This document shows, in pieces, positions 23,424-33,679 of a stretch of DNA of 64,000 bases. How positions within the stretch are numbered: position 1 is the first letter of the stretch; each line of letters opens with the position of its first letter. Location: the NCBI GenBank assembly GCA_039566865.1, contig CM076961.1, forward strand, positions 12,857,501 through 12,921,500, written 5' to 3'. The stretch comes from Aurelia coerulea. Lineage: Eukaryota > Cnidaria > Scyphozoa > Semaeostomeae > Ulmaridae. The position numbers and the translations under genes are program-made. Under the pieces are notes generated by a model. It was not told where the DNA came from, made no database searches, and saw only the letters and a program-made list of their open reading frames with translations.

Positions 23424-24284
23424 CCCTAATCCATATGGGCTTTTTTCGAGCTACCATTAATGGGGGGGTACTTTCCACCCCCCCCCCCCTCTGAAAACTG
23501 CCTTAGGCTCATCCGAATTCAATACAACTTGGCACATTTATAGAACAGGTAATTTCTAGCTCGTAGCGTAATTTGGGTGTGGCTGCCACACCTTGTGACG
23601 TCACAGTGACGTCACGAAGCTAAAAATCTGTGAAAATCAGGCTTCCAAGTTGAATTCAAGTTTAATGAAAATTTTGCATGAACTTTATGCAGTTTTTGGT
23701 TCAGTTTGTCAACATATTTGTGATAAAATATTATTTTATTGAAAATAACGATGTTGGAGTGATATTTTGGCAGAAATTAGCCGATTCTTATGACGTCATT
23801 TGTGCGATTAATTTATTCTGTGTGAAAAGAGACCAAAAGAACCTGAAAAATGGTGATTATCTATAACCAATGTATACTTAGAGTGTTTTTCATTGTAAAA
23901 GCTCGAAAAACTTGAAAAAATTGCTTATTAGTCCAAAATGGCGGCCAAAAGGACGTCATTATCAAAAAATGCTGACATGATCAAATTGCAGAAATTCCGG
24001 TGTCAAAATGAAGCCCTTTGTTTGCTGATTCGTTTGCTGTATAATACTTCATAATTCAATCAAATAATTCTATTGAAATCATTGAAAACAATGATTTTGC
24101 TGCTACCTAATTCCAAATATGGGCATGTCACGTGACCTGTGAGTCCTATTGTTCAAAACTTTTTCCACCAAAATGTGGCTGATAGATAATTAGTAAAAGT
24201 CAGGGAGGCTGGGGGGCATAGCAAATTTCGTTTAAAAACACGGCAAATAAAACCTTGAGCCCCCCCCCCACAAGCGGATTAGGG
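23424..24284. mobile_element. piggyBac-type MITE
   Basis: 861 bp with inverted ends CCCTAATCC / GGATTAGGG directly flanked by TTAA on both sides (23420-23423 and 24285-24288). TTAA duplication plus CCC-starting ends is the piggyBac signature. It has poly-C runs near each end. No transposase frame. Confidence 0.8.
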
Positions 24285-24495
24285 TTAACAGAGATAAAAC
24301 GTTAGTCAATCGCGTTAACGACAGTGATGGCGCCAGCTCTAAAACTTTTGTAAGACGCGGAGGGATTCTGACCTAATTTTTCAGACTAAAGGTATATACC
24401 CAACTAATTATCTGTTATTTTTCTTTGACAATTGTTGCAAATTTTTGGAATCTGGTGGGACGTGTCCCCTCAATCCCCCAGTGTCGCCTCCATTA

Positions 24496-24874
24496 GGCTG
24501 TTTTAGCAACAAGGCATGGACGTCTTCAAAGACGCGGACGCTCAGAGGTTCTTGCAGCATTACAATGTTCCAGCCTTTTTATCTCAAAAAGCTGCTCATA
24601 AAGAGGAATACTCCTTGAATATAGATTGTGTTCTCGTGTCTCCATTGGTTATGAATATGCTCACATATTTTTTACTTTCCGTATCAGCATTCCATTTTTG
24701 GTGGGCGGCCTTCAAAAGTTCACTTTTCAGGTTCTCGATTTCATAACAGAACTTACACAAAGTCCCAGGAGATTCACAAAAGTTTTGAAGTTGATTTCGC
24801 TTTGTAAATTACATTCTCGAACAACAGAATTCTGCTGGCGTCTTCTCGGCTCACGCCTTTTTGCTAAAACAGCC
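24496..24874. mobile_element. MITE with TA target duplication
   Basis: 379 bp, inverted ends GGCTGTTTTAGCAA(C/A)AAGGC, TA on both sides (24494-24495, 24875-24876). The interior has an imperfect ORF of 76 codons with no recognisable domain, overlapped by the left terminal repeat region. Treated as non-coding. Confidence 0.8.
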
Positions 24875-24879
24875 TATTG

Positions 24880-26930
24880 ATTAACGAGTGTAACTGACTT
24901 TTTTCTTAGCTTTTTACTTTATTACCATCTATTTTACTGACCTGGAGCCCCCTCTTAGATTACAATGTCGACTTTGTAATAAAAAATTACCCTGAATACC
25001 ATAGTGTTTGTAATAGTGTCTCGCGTTTTGAAGAGCGACCTCCTTCTTTTCCGCGTGAAGGAAAGAGTCGACCTTATGAATGATATTATAATTCCAGGAA
25101 AATATTTCTGACATCGCTGGCTTTTCATGAAGTCTAGAGAGGAGCATTTTTAGAATACTGTAATTCTGGTACCTGCATATAAGAGATGAAAACGGAGGAG
25201 GAATAAAAAGCTTTAATTTCAATCTCAAATTATGAATGTTAATGACATTGGGGAAATGACCCTAACAAATAGGCTTTCTAACAGTGTAGTATAATTTTCT
25301 TTTGGGATAGCGTATCAGTAGAATGAAGGTGAGGGTCCAGGGCGATTCATTTAGGCCAATTTTACCGGCGTCCCTTTTGAGTTGTGAATGTACTTTAAAA
25401 GTGGTAAAATTTAATTAATGAAGTGATTTATGAGCTGAAGAATCTTCTGATGGTAAGTAGTAGGTTTACGTCCATATCATACCGTGCACAGGATTGAAAT
25501 CAATCTGAAAGCTGGTGGTTTAATGGCAATTTCTTTGACACCAACTCCTATACGATTTACTTAGCTATAAACTGAAATAGCATTGAAAAAGGGCTAAACA
25601 TTTTCTCGCCTCGTGGCCTAACTGGTCATCTGACCGACCACCATCCACAAACACAACAACAACCACTTGGGCAACTATAACAATAACCACTACATAAGCC
25701 TCTTCAAATTTAAAACAGAACCACAACACTCTCTTCATAGTAGATAAGTTTTTTAATCTTTGCATGCTTCTCTTAAGCGTTTCTGAGTACGCAGCGACTA
25801 CCGTTTCTAGTTTCACGAATGTTGCGCTTTGCAGTCTCCCTTACGGTCTATTTTGGATAAGCTAGGAAAAACAAGAGCGAATTGCCTTCGCCAACTATTT
25901 TCGAACTTGAATCTAATATTTGATAAGTTCTTACAGCAAAATTAGAAGGATGAACTTTGTTTTGATTGATTTTGTGTGAATGAAGAGGCTGTTCGCCTAC
26001 AAATCCTGATAAGCTTGAGAATTCTGCCTTGTCACTTTGTGATGCAAACAGCTGTATCTTCATGTTCTCTGTGATATTTCCAATCGCATTAATATGATTT
26101 TTGCTGCCTCACCATATTTAACACAGAGTGATAAATCGAAGTAAACACGCTCCTATCAGTTAAGACTCTAAGCGTCGCATGATTTATCTCCAGGGAGTGG
26201 TCATGTGAAACAAACGGCCATCTGTCGAAATAAATTCATTAAAATAGGCGTAAAAATACCTTACAAAGTGCCTCTGATGGAATCGAACAAATGTTCAAGA
26301 TGTCAATACTAATTTCCTTTGTTCGAAAACTTTGTATGAACTTAATATCAATATAAGGCCTTGGTTCAAACGTAGCTTTTCTTGCGTTCCGAACTTAACT
26401 CGAGAATTAAGTACATGAGAGGCACGAAGCTTTAATTAATTGGATAGGGCAGATAGAGTTAGGAGCGGCAAAACTACTTTGGATCGGCATATCTTGCCGA
26501 GCTGCTCGACTCAAACACAGCTTGATTTCAGAGATCGAGCTTTCCATGTGCCGAAATCAATATACAAGTGCATAAAAACATTCTAGTTTGTGTGGCAAAT
26601 CTAAAATAGATCCTTCATGTAATAGTTCTGAAACATATTTGGAGCGACATTATTAAGCTCGACGTTTGAAACGTGAGTCGCACTAAACATGCTGAAGCGT
26701 CGCGTAAGGTATAGCACATAGACGCAACGTTTGAATCAAGACTAATACAATTATCGAGAACAAGCTATCTAAATGTTAAGTAAAACCGCAACAGACAAGG
26801 AAAAATACATCGATTCTTAAGCAAAGTATTCATTTTGCTTGCTAAGCACAAAATAAAGAGAAACACGTCTTTTAGACATTCCAATTGAAATAAAGCTTTC
26901 GATCTGTTGGTGGATAGCTTAACCCTTATT
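24880..26930. other. Unannotated stretch
   Basis: About 2 kb of AT-rich sequence where I see neither genes nor repeats with identifiable ends. Confidence 0.4.
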
Positions 26931-26934
26931 ATTG

Positions 26935-28781
26935 TTCAGAAGATAGGTTTTTTGAAAGCAGGGTTGCAGACCTAAAAACGTGGCTCTTGGATAGGGGTTA
27001 TACAGAGGGGGACATAGATGGGCAGGTGGACAGGGTTATAGGCAACCTCGTTCCCAGGGTGTTCTGACGTCATACGCTGGTCACGAAGCCGAAAGAACAC
27101 CCTGGTACATTTGGCATCAATCTTGCCAATATATGGCAAGATGCGCCCCATTATGGATTTGCAGTTTGCTAGGCAACGATAATCGACGAAAAATGGTCGT
27201 TGCTCTAGCGCTAATTCTGAAGTATATAAATTGAGAAATTAAAAACAAACACTTTGAGGACCCTATTTTAGCCCTTTTTAAGGTATTTAATCATTAATCC
27301 GGGGTTAGCAAGTGCATTTAGTAGGAAAACGAGCACGATCCATTTGGGTGGAAAAGGGCCTAAGTTGAAATTTTCGAGAACTTCCCCCACAGCTTTGAAA
27401 ATAGAATGGCTCGTTATTCGACGAATTTTAGAGATAAATTGAATATTAAAAGTGTTTTAATGAAAGAATACAGTTTTCCGTCGATTTTTGACATGCCGCG
27501 GCCGTTTTCTCCTCGCAAAACGGAGTTACGGTGTAAAATGGGGTAGGCCGAAATTATTCCCCATTTTTGGGGGGCGCGCGCTCCACTTCTGGGGGCAATA
27601 TTGAACCCCAAATTACGTTATTAGACTTGCAGACGAATGGTCTCTTGAAAACTTTTTTCTGTTTTGAAATCGGGCTTGTAACCATGGAGCATCGACTCCA
27701 AACGTAACCTCAGGTCGGAAAATCGCAACATTTATTTTTCAACCCCCTGTTATGACGTCATAATGAGCCCAACATTTCCTGAAACTCCGAAATTCGGATG
27801 CGCCGTGGTCCATTACCCCTCTTAAACTCCTCACTTGCCCCATACACCCCATTGATTTTGTGAAACTACCGATTCAATAAAGGCCATTTTTGAATGGGAG
27901 CAAGTTATAATCTGATTTTACTATTGTTTTCGAATAGCCAATCAAATTGCCGAACGGCCTCTTGTATCCCAGAGTAGAGGTAGAGCAACGAACTCACTCT
28001 GGGGACGAGATTGGGTTATAGGATGGGATCGTGCTTCCTTACTTTCAAGGCAACAACAACCAAGGAGGACACACGGGTGCCATTGGTCTTAACATATCAT
28101 CCAGCTTTGCATAAGGTGTACGAAGTTTTACGCCAATCTCAGAATATCCTTTTTGCGGATGCGGAACACAGGAATCTTTTCAAAGACAAAATTTGTGTAT
28201 CTTTTAGGAAAGCAAAAAGTCTCAAGGATAATTTGGTTAGGGCAAAACTGCAACCATTAGAGGAGGAGTTGGTGGAAAGGGGGACATTTAAATGTAACGG
28301 TAGAAGTAATTGTCAAATATGTCCTTTGATACGAGAGGGGGATACTTTTGCCAATGCAAATGACTCAAGGACATTCAAAATATTTTCGGGGGCCTATCAT
28401 TGCAATACAGAAAGTGTGGTTTACATGTTGCAATGTGACTGCTGTAATAAAAAATATATTGGCAGCACCAAAAACAAGTTTTGACAAAGGTTCAATGTCT
28501 ACAAATCGTATTTTAGGACATATGCACGCAAACATAACGAGGGACGTCTGGCGACGGGAAAGCCCGTTCCACAGGCTGGTTTCTTCAGCCATTTTTTCGA
28601 GGAACAACATGGGGGTAACTTTTCGGTTAGTATTAGGATAATCGATGGGGCAGATAATGTCTATTCCCTTCGTAGGAAAGAGTTGTTTTGGCAATACAAA
28701 CTTGGTACGTTTTCACCTGCTGGTCTGAACGAAAGAGCAGCAGATATTGAATTTGATATGTTTGCTTGCGGGTCGGCATAA
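26935..28781 (+). pseudogene. Penelope-like element, C-terminal part with GIY-YIG nuclease
   Basis: The coding fragment is interrupted by a DNA element at 27043-28013. The 5' part (26940-27042) gives RVADLKTWLLDRGYTEGDI. The 3' part from 28014 gives VPLVLTYHPALHKVYEVL, the cysteine linker CNGRSNCQICPL, then a GIY-YIG nuclease: VVYMLQC (GIY-equivalent), KKYIGST (YIG). One in-frame TGA at 28482-28484 splits the nuclease (an Arg codon would be expected). The frame continues through QRFNVYKSYFRTYARK to ACGSA and the true stop near 28781. A frameshift lies close to the right junction of the inserted element (about 28030). The reverse transcriptase is absent. PLE GIY-YIG nucleases cut the target DNA. 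Confidence 0.85.
27043..28013. mobile_element. DNA element inserted in the Penelope fragment
   Basis: About 970 bp with ends CAACCTCGTTCCCAGGGTG and complement of CACTCTGGGGACGAGATTG. Flanked by GGTTATAGG on both sides (27034-27042, 28014-28022): a 9-bp duplication, or 8 bp if the ends are read one base differently. Mutator-like or hAT. It interrupts the PLE at the codons for Val-Ile-Gly. No transposase. The interior contains GC-rich runs around 27480-27590. Confidence 0.75.
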
Positions 28782-29216
28782 ATTCTATCGTTACATTTAG
28801 GAGCTAGGATCTGCATGGATGGGGCACTTCAACCTTTGGCTTTGTGTTTTTACGCACATGGTGGTAGGGTGGAATCCCCTACCTTGCCATCTGGGATTTA
28901 GCATTAGCTAAAATAGTTTTTAGCTGTTCTGCAAATCCTTAGAGGGCTATTGGGCGGATGTCTTTTCTCAAAGGTCTTGGCTCCAATAACAGAAGAGTTT
29001 CCAGTCCCAGGTTTGCTAATTAATGGTGCCACGCATATATCTCAAAATGGTTGTTTAATGGGAGTCATCTAAAACTTAAAAACTTTCTTTTAACTGTGGT
29101 GGCGGTAAATGCTATTTCATTGTTTGCAATATAATTTGGCATGATTTTTGCTTAGGTTGTGTAAATATATTGTCATGTAAATAAGATTTTAAAATGTAAA
29201 AATACTCGGCTGTCCT
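28782..29216. other. Penelope 3' untranslated region (probable)
   Basis: Lies between the PLE stop and the hammerhead-like motif at 29217-29269. No ORF of note. Confidence 0.45.
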
Positions 29217-29269
29217 CTGGTTTAGTTTAACTGAAGAAGATTTTTATCGAAACGTTTTAAAATAAACAG
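29217..29269 (+). ncRNA. Hammerhead ribozyme-like motif (site a)
   Basis: The core CTGAAGA (29231-29237) is followed by one A, stem II GAT-TTTT-ATC, then GAAAC. The palindrome AACGTT makes a minimal stem III that would pair between two molecules. A GTT triplet precedes TTAAAATAAACAG, which pairs with CTGGTTTAGTTTAA just upstream of the core (stem I, about 12 pairs with one mismatch and one bulge). One extra base sits between A9 and G10.1 relative to the usual consensus. It lies downstream of the PLE, as reported for PLE terminal repeats. Confidence 0.55.
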
Positions 29270-29315
29270 TGGTGTTTTTATATTTCATTTTCTGTTTATA
29301 CCAGATGGTGGTTTA

Positions 29316-29343
29316 GTTTATATATTATTATTATTATTATTAT
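29316..29343. repeat. (TTA)n microsatellite
   Basis: Short TTA run at the 3' end of the minus-strand LINE that follows. Together with the longer tract at 29913-30022 it brackets that LINE. Confidence 0.9.
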
Positions 29344-29912
29344 GCTGCTTTTACACGGTATTGATCTAACAACCGGCCAATTGTCTGAATTATGTCTCTC
29401 ATCGAACCACTCCCCGTGGTCTAGGATGGGAAGCATTTCTGTCCTCCTTCTTATTACTGTCCTTCTGTTGTTCCAAGAAGACATGTTTTTTGAAGAGCGT
29501 CAACCCCCAGGTGCAGGCCTACCTTGTCAAGGTTTTTTCTTAAATTATTTGTCACAGTTCCCAAAGCCCCTATGACGATTGGTAAGATCATGACTTTATC
29601 TACTTCTTTGTTCCAACATTTCAAGATTTCGTATTTCAAGTCGTTGTAGTACTCTATCTTTTCTTGCTCTTTTTTCTTGATTCTGGTGTCAAACGGGCAT
29701 GCAACATCAATTACGAGGCACAACTTCTGTTTCTTATCTAGGACCACAATATCTGGCTTGTTATGCTCCATTCTCTTTTCAGTTTGTATAGAAAAATCCT
29801 ATAACAGCTTAACTTCATCGTTTTCAAGAACTTTCATCTTTGTTTCCACAAAATGCTCATAGTATTTCTCCGTGCATGCAAAACCAAATTTCTTGCAATA
29901 GTTCCAATTATT
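29344..29912 (-). pseudogene. R4/Dong-like LINE C-terminus with restriction-like endonuclease
   Basis: Minus-strand frame from about 29912 to 29454. It starts WNYCKKFGFACTEKYYEH, then has an in-frame TAG (29795-29805 region, where Trp would be expected) before DFSIQTEKRM. The restriction-like endonuclease (RLE) core follows: HNKPDIVVLDKK (PD) with CLVIDVACPFD (Asp), a helix EKIEYYNDLKYEI and VIGALGTVTNNLRK. The terminal QKTCLLGTT ends at a stop after TEGQ where other family members continue. 5'-truncated; the RT is missing. The 3' end runs through about 110 non-coding bases into AGCATAATAATAA, a (TAA)n tail. RLE LINEs of the R4/Dong clade are known to target TAA repeats. Confidence 0.8.
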
Positions 29913-30022
29913 ACATATTGTTATTATTATATTATTATTATCATTATTATTATTATTATTATTATTGTTGTTATTATTATTATTATTATACTATTATTAT
30001 ATTATTATTATTATTATTATTA
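29913..30022. repeat. (TTA)n microsatellite
   Basis: About 110 bp of TTA/TAT repeats with a few interruptions, adjoining the 5'-truncated end of the minus-strand RLE LINE. Confidence 0.95.
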
Positions 30023-30684
30023 TGTAATCTGATTTAGATGGATTCATTAACTGGTGATGAATTGCGACCTGACATAGTGGTAATCAAAGGAAATGCTATA
30101 CATACTGGAACTAACTGTTGGATTTGGAACTAATATCTCCAAGAATGCTGAGAGGAAGGAACAAAAATATGCAGATTGATTAGAATTTACGAGGAAGTCG
30201 TTAAGTATAACGTTCACTTTATAAATCTATATTAGGAGCCTTAGGAATAATTGGAAAAGAAAGTCAAAATCTGAAGACTATGCTGCAAGAAATAGGTCTG
30301 TCAAAGAGTGAGGATATTGTTAAGAAACTAATAAATGTTTGTATAAGGTGCACATACTTTTTGTTTTGTAAAAAGGACAGTTGGCCAGAGACTGAACTGC
30401 TTTCATGGTAAATCTTTTTGTCTATATAGTAAAATGCAGAATTCATGTTGTTATTCTTTTATTTCATTTTAACTAGTATATTTTAGCCTTTGTACGTTCC
30501 AGTGCAGCTTGCCAGATTTGAGATTGCTGCATGGAGCATTACCTTTATTTTGTAGGAAATTTTGTAGGAAATTTTTATTCGATACTACTACCTTAAGTCC
30601 TCTGCGGAGGAGCATTGCTCGCGAAGCGAGCTACCTCTTCGAAGGAGCGAGCGAGAAGATTTGAAATCTTTATCTTATCTTGAG
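30023..30684. other. Unannotated AT-rich stretch
   Basis: No gene recognised. 30600-30656 is GC-richer with self-complementary GCTCGCGAAGCGAGC. Confidence 0.4.
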
Positions 30685-30806
30685 AAGATTATTATTATTA
30701 TTATTATATTATTATATTATTACATATTACATATTGTTATTATTTTAATATTATTATCATATATTATTATTATTACATATTATTATTATTATTACATATT
30801 ATTATT

Positions 30807-30879
<73 letters not shown>

Positions 30880-30880
30880 C
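30685..30880. repeat. (TTA)n microsatellite, long
   Basis: Nearly 200 bp of TTA repeats with ACATATTA interruptions. The long Ile/Tyr frame over it is an artefact of the repeat. Confidence 0.95.
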
Positions 30881-30935
30881 AAAACTTAACCACATTCAAA
30901 GTAAAACAGAAATAAAATGATAACAACACAACTGT

Positions 30936-30985
30936 TTCAGGGCCAACGTTTCGATATAAAATCTTCTTCAGTGTATTTACAACCC
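30936..30985 (-). ncRNA. Hammerhead-like motif, degenerate (site b)
   Basis: Minus-strand CTGAAGA, extra A, GAT loop ATC, GAAACGTT, the same core as site a. The upstream strand does not pair with the sequence after GTT, so stem I is lost or was never present. Probably a decayed Penelope terminal-repeat remnant. Confidence 0.35.
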
Positions 30986-31311
30986 TAACCTAAAATTTAC
31001 ATAAAAATAGTTTGTTTTTCTATACCCTAGACAATTAAAAGAAAAGATTATTATTTTGAAATACTACCAACATAAAAGAAATTTTTTTATATTACATATA
31101 GACAAAGCCGCATAAAAGCAAGGAATTAATTTCTCTTTGCAAACCTCCCCCCGTGACCTTCCTCAAAGATCAATATTATTATTATCATTATTAATTTCTT
31201 GACAGTAGGCGTTTAAAAGTAGCTAAATAACAGCTAAATGATGCCTACTGAAGCAAAAAAAATTATTATCTAAAGTACATAGCAAAATAGTTGTAATTAA
31301 TTTAACAATGA

Positions 31312-31716
31312 ATGATATCTATATATACATTTGATGCGAAACAATATGTAGGAAAGTCTGAATGGCCGTTCAATATTAGACTCAACAACTATAGGCATAG
31401 AATCAAATCAACAGACTACAATAAACTGCTCCCCGTCGAACAACACTTTCGCCTCGCAAACCATGACTTCTCTACAGATGCAAAATTTACCATCATAGAG
31501 AAGATTGAAAAAAATGTATCAGATGAAATGTATCACATGAGGATAACTGGATGTTACGTCTTAAACTCTATCCCCAAATGGCCTAAACAGCAAACTAAAC
31601 CACCCAGAAAACATAAGACTATAGTTCTTAAACAAATGGATAAGCCACAGAATTACGTTCACTTTTTTGTCATTACATTATTCCCCTGTGGCTTGTCATT
31701 TCTTAATCATTCGTAA
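31312..31716 (+). pseudogene. Penelope-like GIY-YIG fragment, second element
   Basis: The 134-codon frame contains YVGKSEWPFNIRLNNYR (the YIG half with the following Arg), then LLPVEQHFRLANHDFS and FTIIEKIEKN, typical of the GIY-YIG nuclease of some Penelope lineages. The GIY strand is missing upstream. After EMYHMR the frame shifts: the expected continuation (DNWMLRLK) is in the next frame. The remaining residues to 31716 are therefore out of frame. It is clearly different in sequence from the first PLE, so it is another family. Confidence 0.75.
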
Positions 31717-31786
31717 CTTCAAGCAATTAATTTAGCGTCATATTTGTAAATGTAGATTGTAAAACCAGTTGCATTAGAAAATATTA

Positions 31787-31835
31787 CTCATTCTCCTGAT
31801 GATGACCACATGGTCGAAACTAGTTGGGAATTGAG
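31787..31835 (+). ncRNA. Hammerhead ribozyme-like motif (site c)
   Basis: Core CTGATGA (31796-31802), extra T, stem II GACC-ACAT-GGTC, GAAAC, palindromic stem III ACTAGT, cleavage triplet GTT. The sequence after it, GGGAATTGAG, pairs with CTCATTCTC just before the core (9 pairs, one bulged T, one G-U). About 80 bases after the GIY-YIG fragment, on the same strand. Best-formed of the four sites. Confidence 0.6.
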
Positions 31836-31839
31836 ATAA

Positions 31840-32945
31840 AATTTATATGTATATATTCCGGCTCGTCTTTCTTTTTGCTCATCTTTACATATGATGCGCT
31901 GTATACATAAGATGCATTTATCTACAGGCGAGTTTTTGATTGTATATTATATAAGATCAATTCAATTCTCTCAATCAATTCAATTCATTCCCTATCTGCA
32001 CTGGGAGATTTCGTTGTAGTTTTGTACTGGGGGCGCTTTTGGTCCCCTCTTTTTCTTTGAAACTACATGAGATATAACAATAAGACCAACCCATAGTGTT
32101 CTTTAGGCTATTGGCTATTCAAATATAACAATGGCAGTAAACTAGACACGTGATTTATTGCCAGGCTACCGAAAAACAAATGAAAATTGGCAAATTTATA
32201 CCTTCCTGAGATATAACTTCTATTAAGATTACTGTAAACGTTTATAAGTACTCATCGAAAGAAATCGAATGTATCATGTTTAAGATCAATTGGATAAACG
32301 ATACAAAAGCTATGGACATTTCAAGATTTTTTTGTTGAAACTCTCCAAATATGGTATTACTGTGGTCACATGGTCAGAGTTAGAACAATGAAATGTTAAG
32401 AATTTAATTTTCTATTAGATTAGACAAAAAGTCACAAATACTGGTGGTCATATCAAAGGTAACGGGGACAAATTAGTATAAAAGTAACGAGTACCTCCAC
32501 TGGAAACTGGAACTGCTTGTTTCACAAACATTTTCGTGGTTGGCCTAATCTAATTTAGACAAAATTGGCAAATTTGGTAAACACTAACACCTATTTGGAC
32601 CAGGGGGCGTTTCTCGCCCCCCCCCCCCTACCAAACTTTCTCAAATATCTCCACCACTGTTGTAGATCCTGCAACTTCTTGACTTTTCCTAAAATTTAAT
32701 TGGCCATCAAATTTGTAAGATTTTATGATCCTTTATTGTACGACGTGACCTCCAGATGCCCTTATTTGGAGACTGGTCACAAAGAAATTCTTAAAATCCT
32801 TGTTAAATTCTTGCAATTAGCGCTAATGATAAAGTTATATGCACCATTCGATAGGTCTTGAAAAGTACTCTCATTTGAGAAGAACATTTATACCTTATAA
32901 GGACAAAATCATACTGGAAAATTAATTAACCTTATATGGGACATA
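31840..32945. other. Unannotated stretch between Penelope pieces
   Basis: No gene found. Contains a poly-C run at about 32621-32631. Confidence 0.4.
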
Positions 32946-32952
32946 CAAAATA

Positions 32953-32961
32953 CTATAAATA
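32953..32961 (+). promoter_or_regulatory. TATA-like box upstream of site d
   Basis: CTATAAATAG motif about 30 bases before the hammerhead-like core at 32992, compatible with a Penelope terminal-repeat promoter. Sequence match only. Confidence 0.3.
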
Positions 32962-32983
32962 GAGGTTGATACTCTGAATAAAT

Positions 32984-33033
32984 CAGTTGCTCTGAAGATG
33001 CCTTTGTGGGCGAAACTAGTCAGCAGATAACTG
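32984..33033 (+). ncRNA. Hammerhead ribozyme-like motif (site d)
   Basis: Core CTGAAGA (32992-32998), extra T, stem II GCC-TTTGTG-GGC, GAAAC, palindromic ACTAGT, classic GTC cleavage triplet. CAGTTGCT before the core pairs with AGCA...ACTG after GTC (8 pairs, GATA bulge). No Penelope coding sequence directly upstream; it may be a 5' terminal repeat of another element. Confidence 0.55.
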
Positions 33034-33120
33034 AAGAAAATAGAAAAGCGCAAAAGATCAACTCGATGCCTGCTCTCTGAAGATGTTGTCCCTCTTCTTC
33101 ATCGTTCACTTTATATTATA

Positions 33121-33678
33121 TTGCGGTCTGGACGCAGACCATTGAAGAGTCATCAAGAAGCAGGAAGCGCCGAGAAAGACCAAGGAACCAACAAGAAATA
33201 TGAAGAATCGACGAAATTGGTCGAAGACAAGAACGCAGACATAAACCCGCGATCGCGGGCAGCAACTCAAAAATCTGACGTGAATCCAAACGACTTGCAT
33301 CAAACAACAATTGAAAAAACAACAACACCAACAACACCAACAACAGTTTACGCAACAAACAATGAGCAACACAACAACAACAGGACACAACAGAGGAATA
33401 CAACAAGATACTTCATAACAACAGCACATCAAAACGAAAACATCACATTGCGAACAACGCCAATGACAAGAAATATCTGTGATTATGCAAGCCTTCCAAG
33501 GTTTTTACAAGAAGAAAACTTTGAATTGACGGTAGCTGGACAGTTTGCTGCAGAGGCTGTGAACTTTTATCCTCACTTTTTGTCGAAATTATCGATGATA
33601 AAATGGTGGAAAGAAATTAGATTTGTGGAGACCTTATTCTTAAATGTTTCCGTTGGTTATTACTGCGAAAGAGAGTGA
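33121..33678 (+). CDS. Uncharacterised ORF downstream of hammerhead-like site d
   Basis: 185 codons from an ATG at 33130-ish context (the frame opens at 33121). Composition: basic, Lys/Glu-rich N-terminus; Thr/Asn/Gln-rich middle (about residues 60-105, with TTTPTTPTT); then an ordinary C-terminal third with NICDYASLPRFLQEENFEL. No domain recognised. It starts about 90 bases after the hammerhead-like motif, which is where a Penelope ORF could begin, but I see no Penelope signature. The ACAACA repeat character of the middle could also leave a frame open by chance. Confidence 0.3.
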   Translation: MRSGRRPLKSHQEAGSAEKDQGTNKKYEESTKLVEDKNADINPRSRAATQKSDVNPNDLHQTTIEKTTTPTTPTTVYATNNEQHNNNRTQQRNTTRYFITTAHQNENITLRTTPMTRNICDYASLPRFLQEENFELTVAGQFAAEAVNFYPHFLSKLSMIKWWKEIRFVETLFLNVSVGYYCERE

Positions 33679-33679
33679 T

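Noticed and set aside
29913..30880. CRISPR-like or other spaced direct repeats
   Set aside because: The repeats are simple TTA microsatellites in a eukaryotic context with no spacers.
30661..30915. 84-codon Ile/Tyr-rich ORF
   Set aside because: Translation of the (TTA)n microsatellite.
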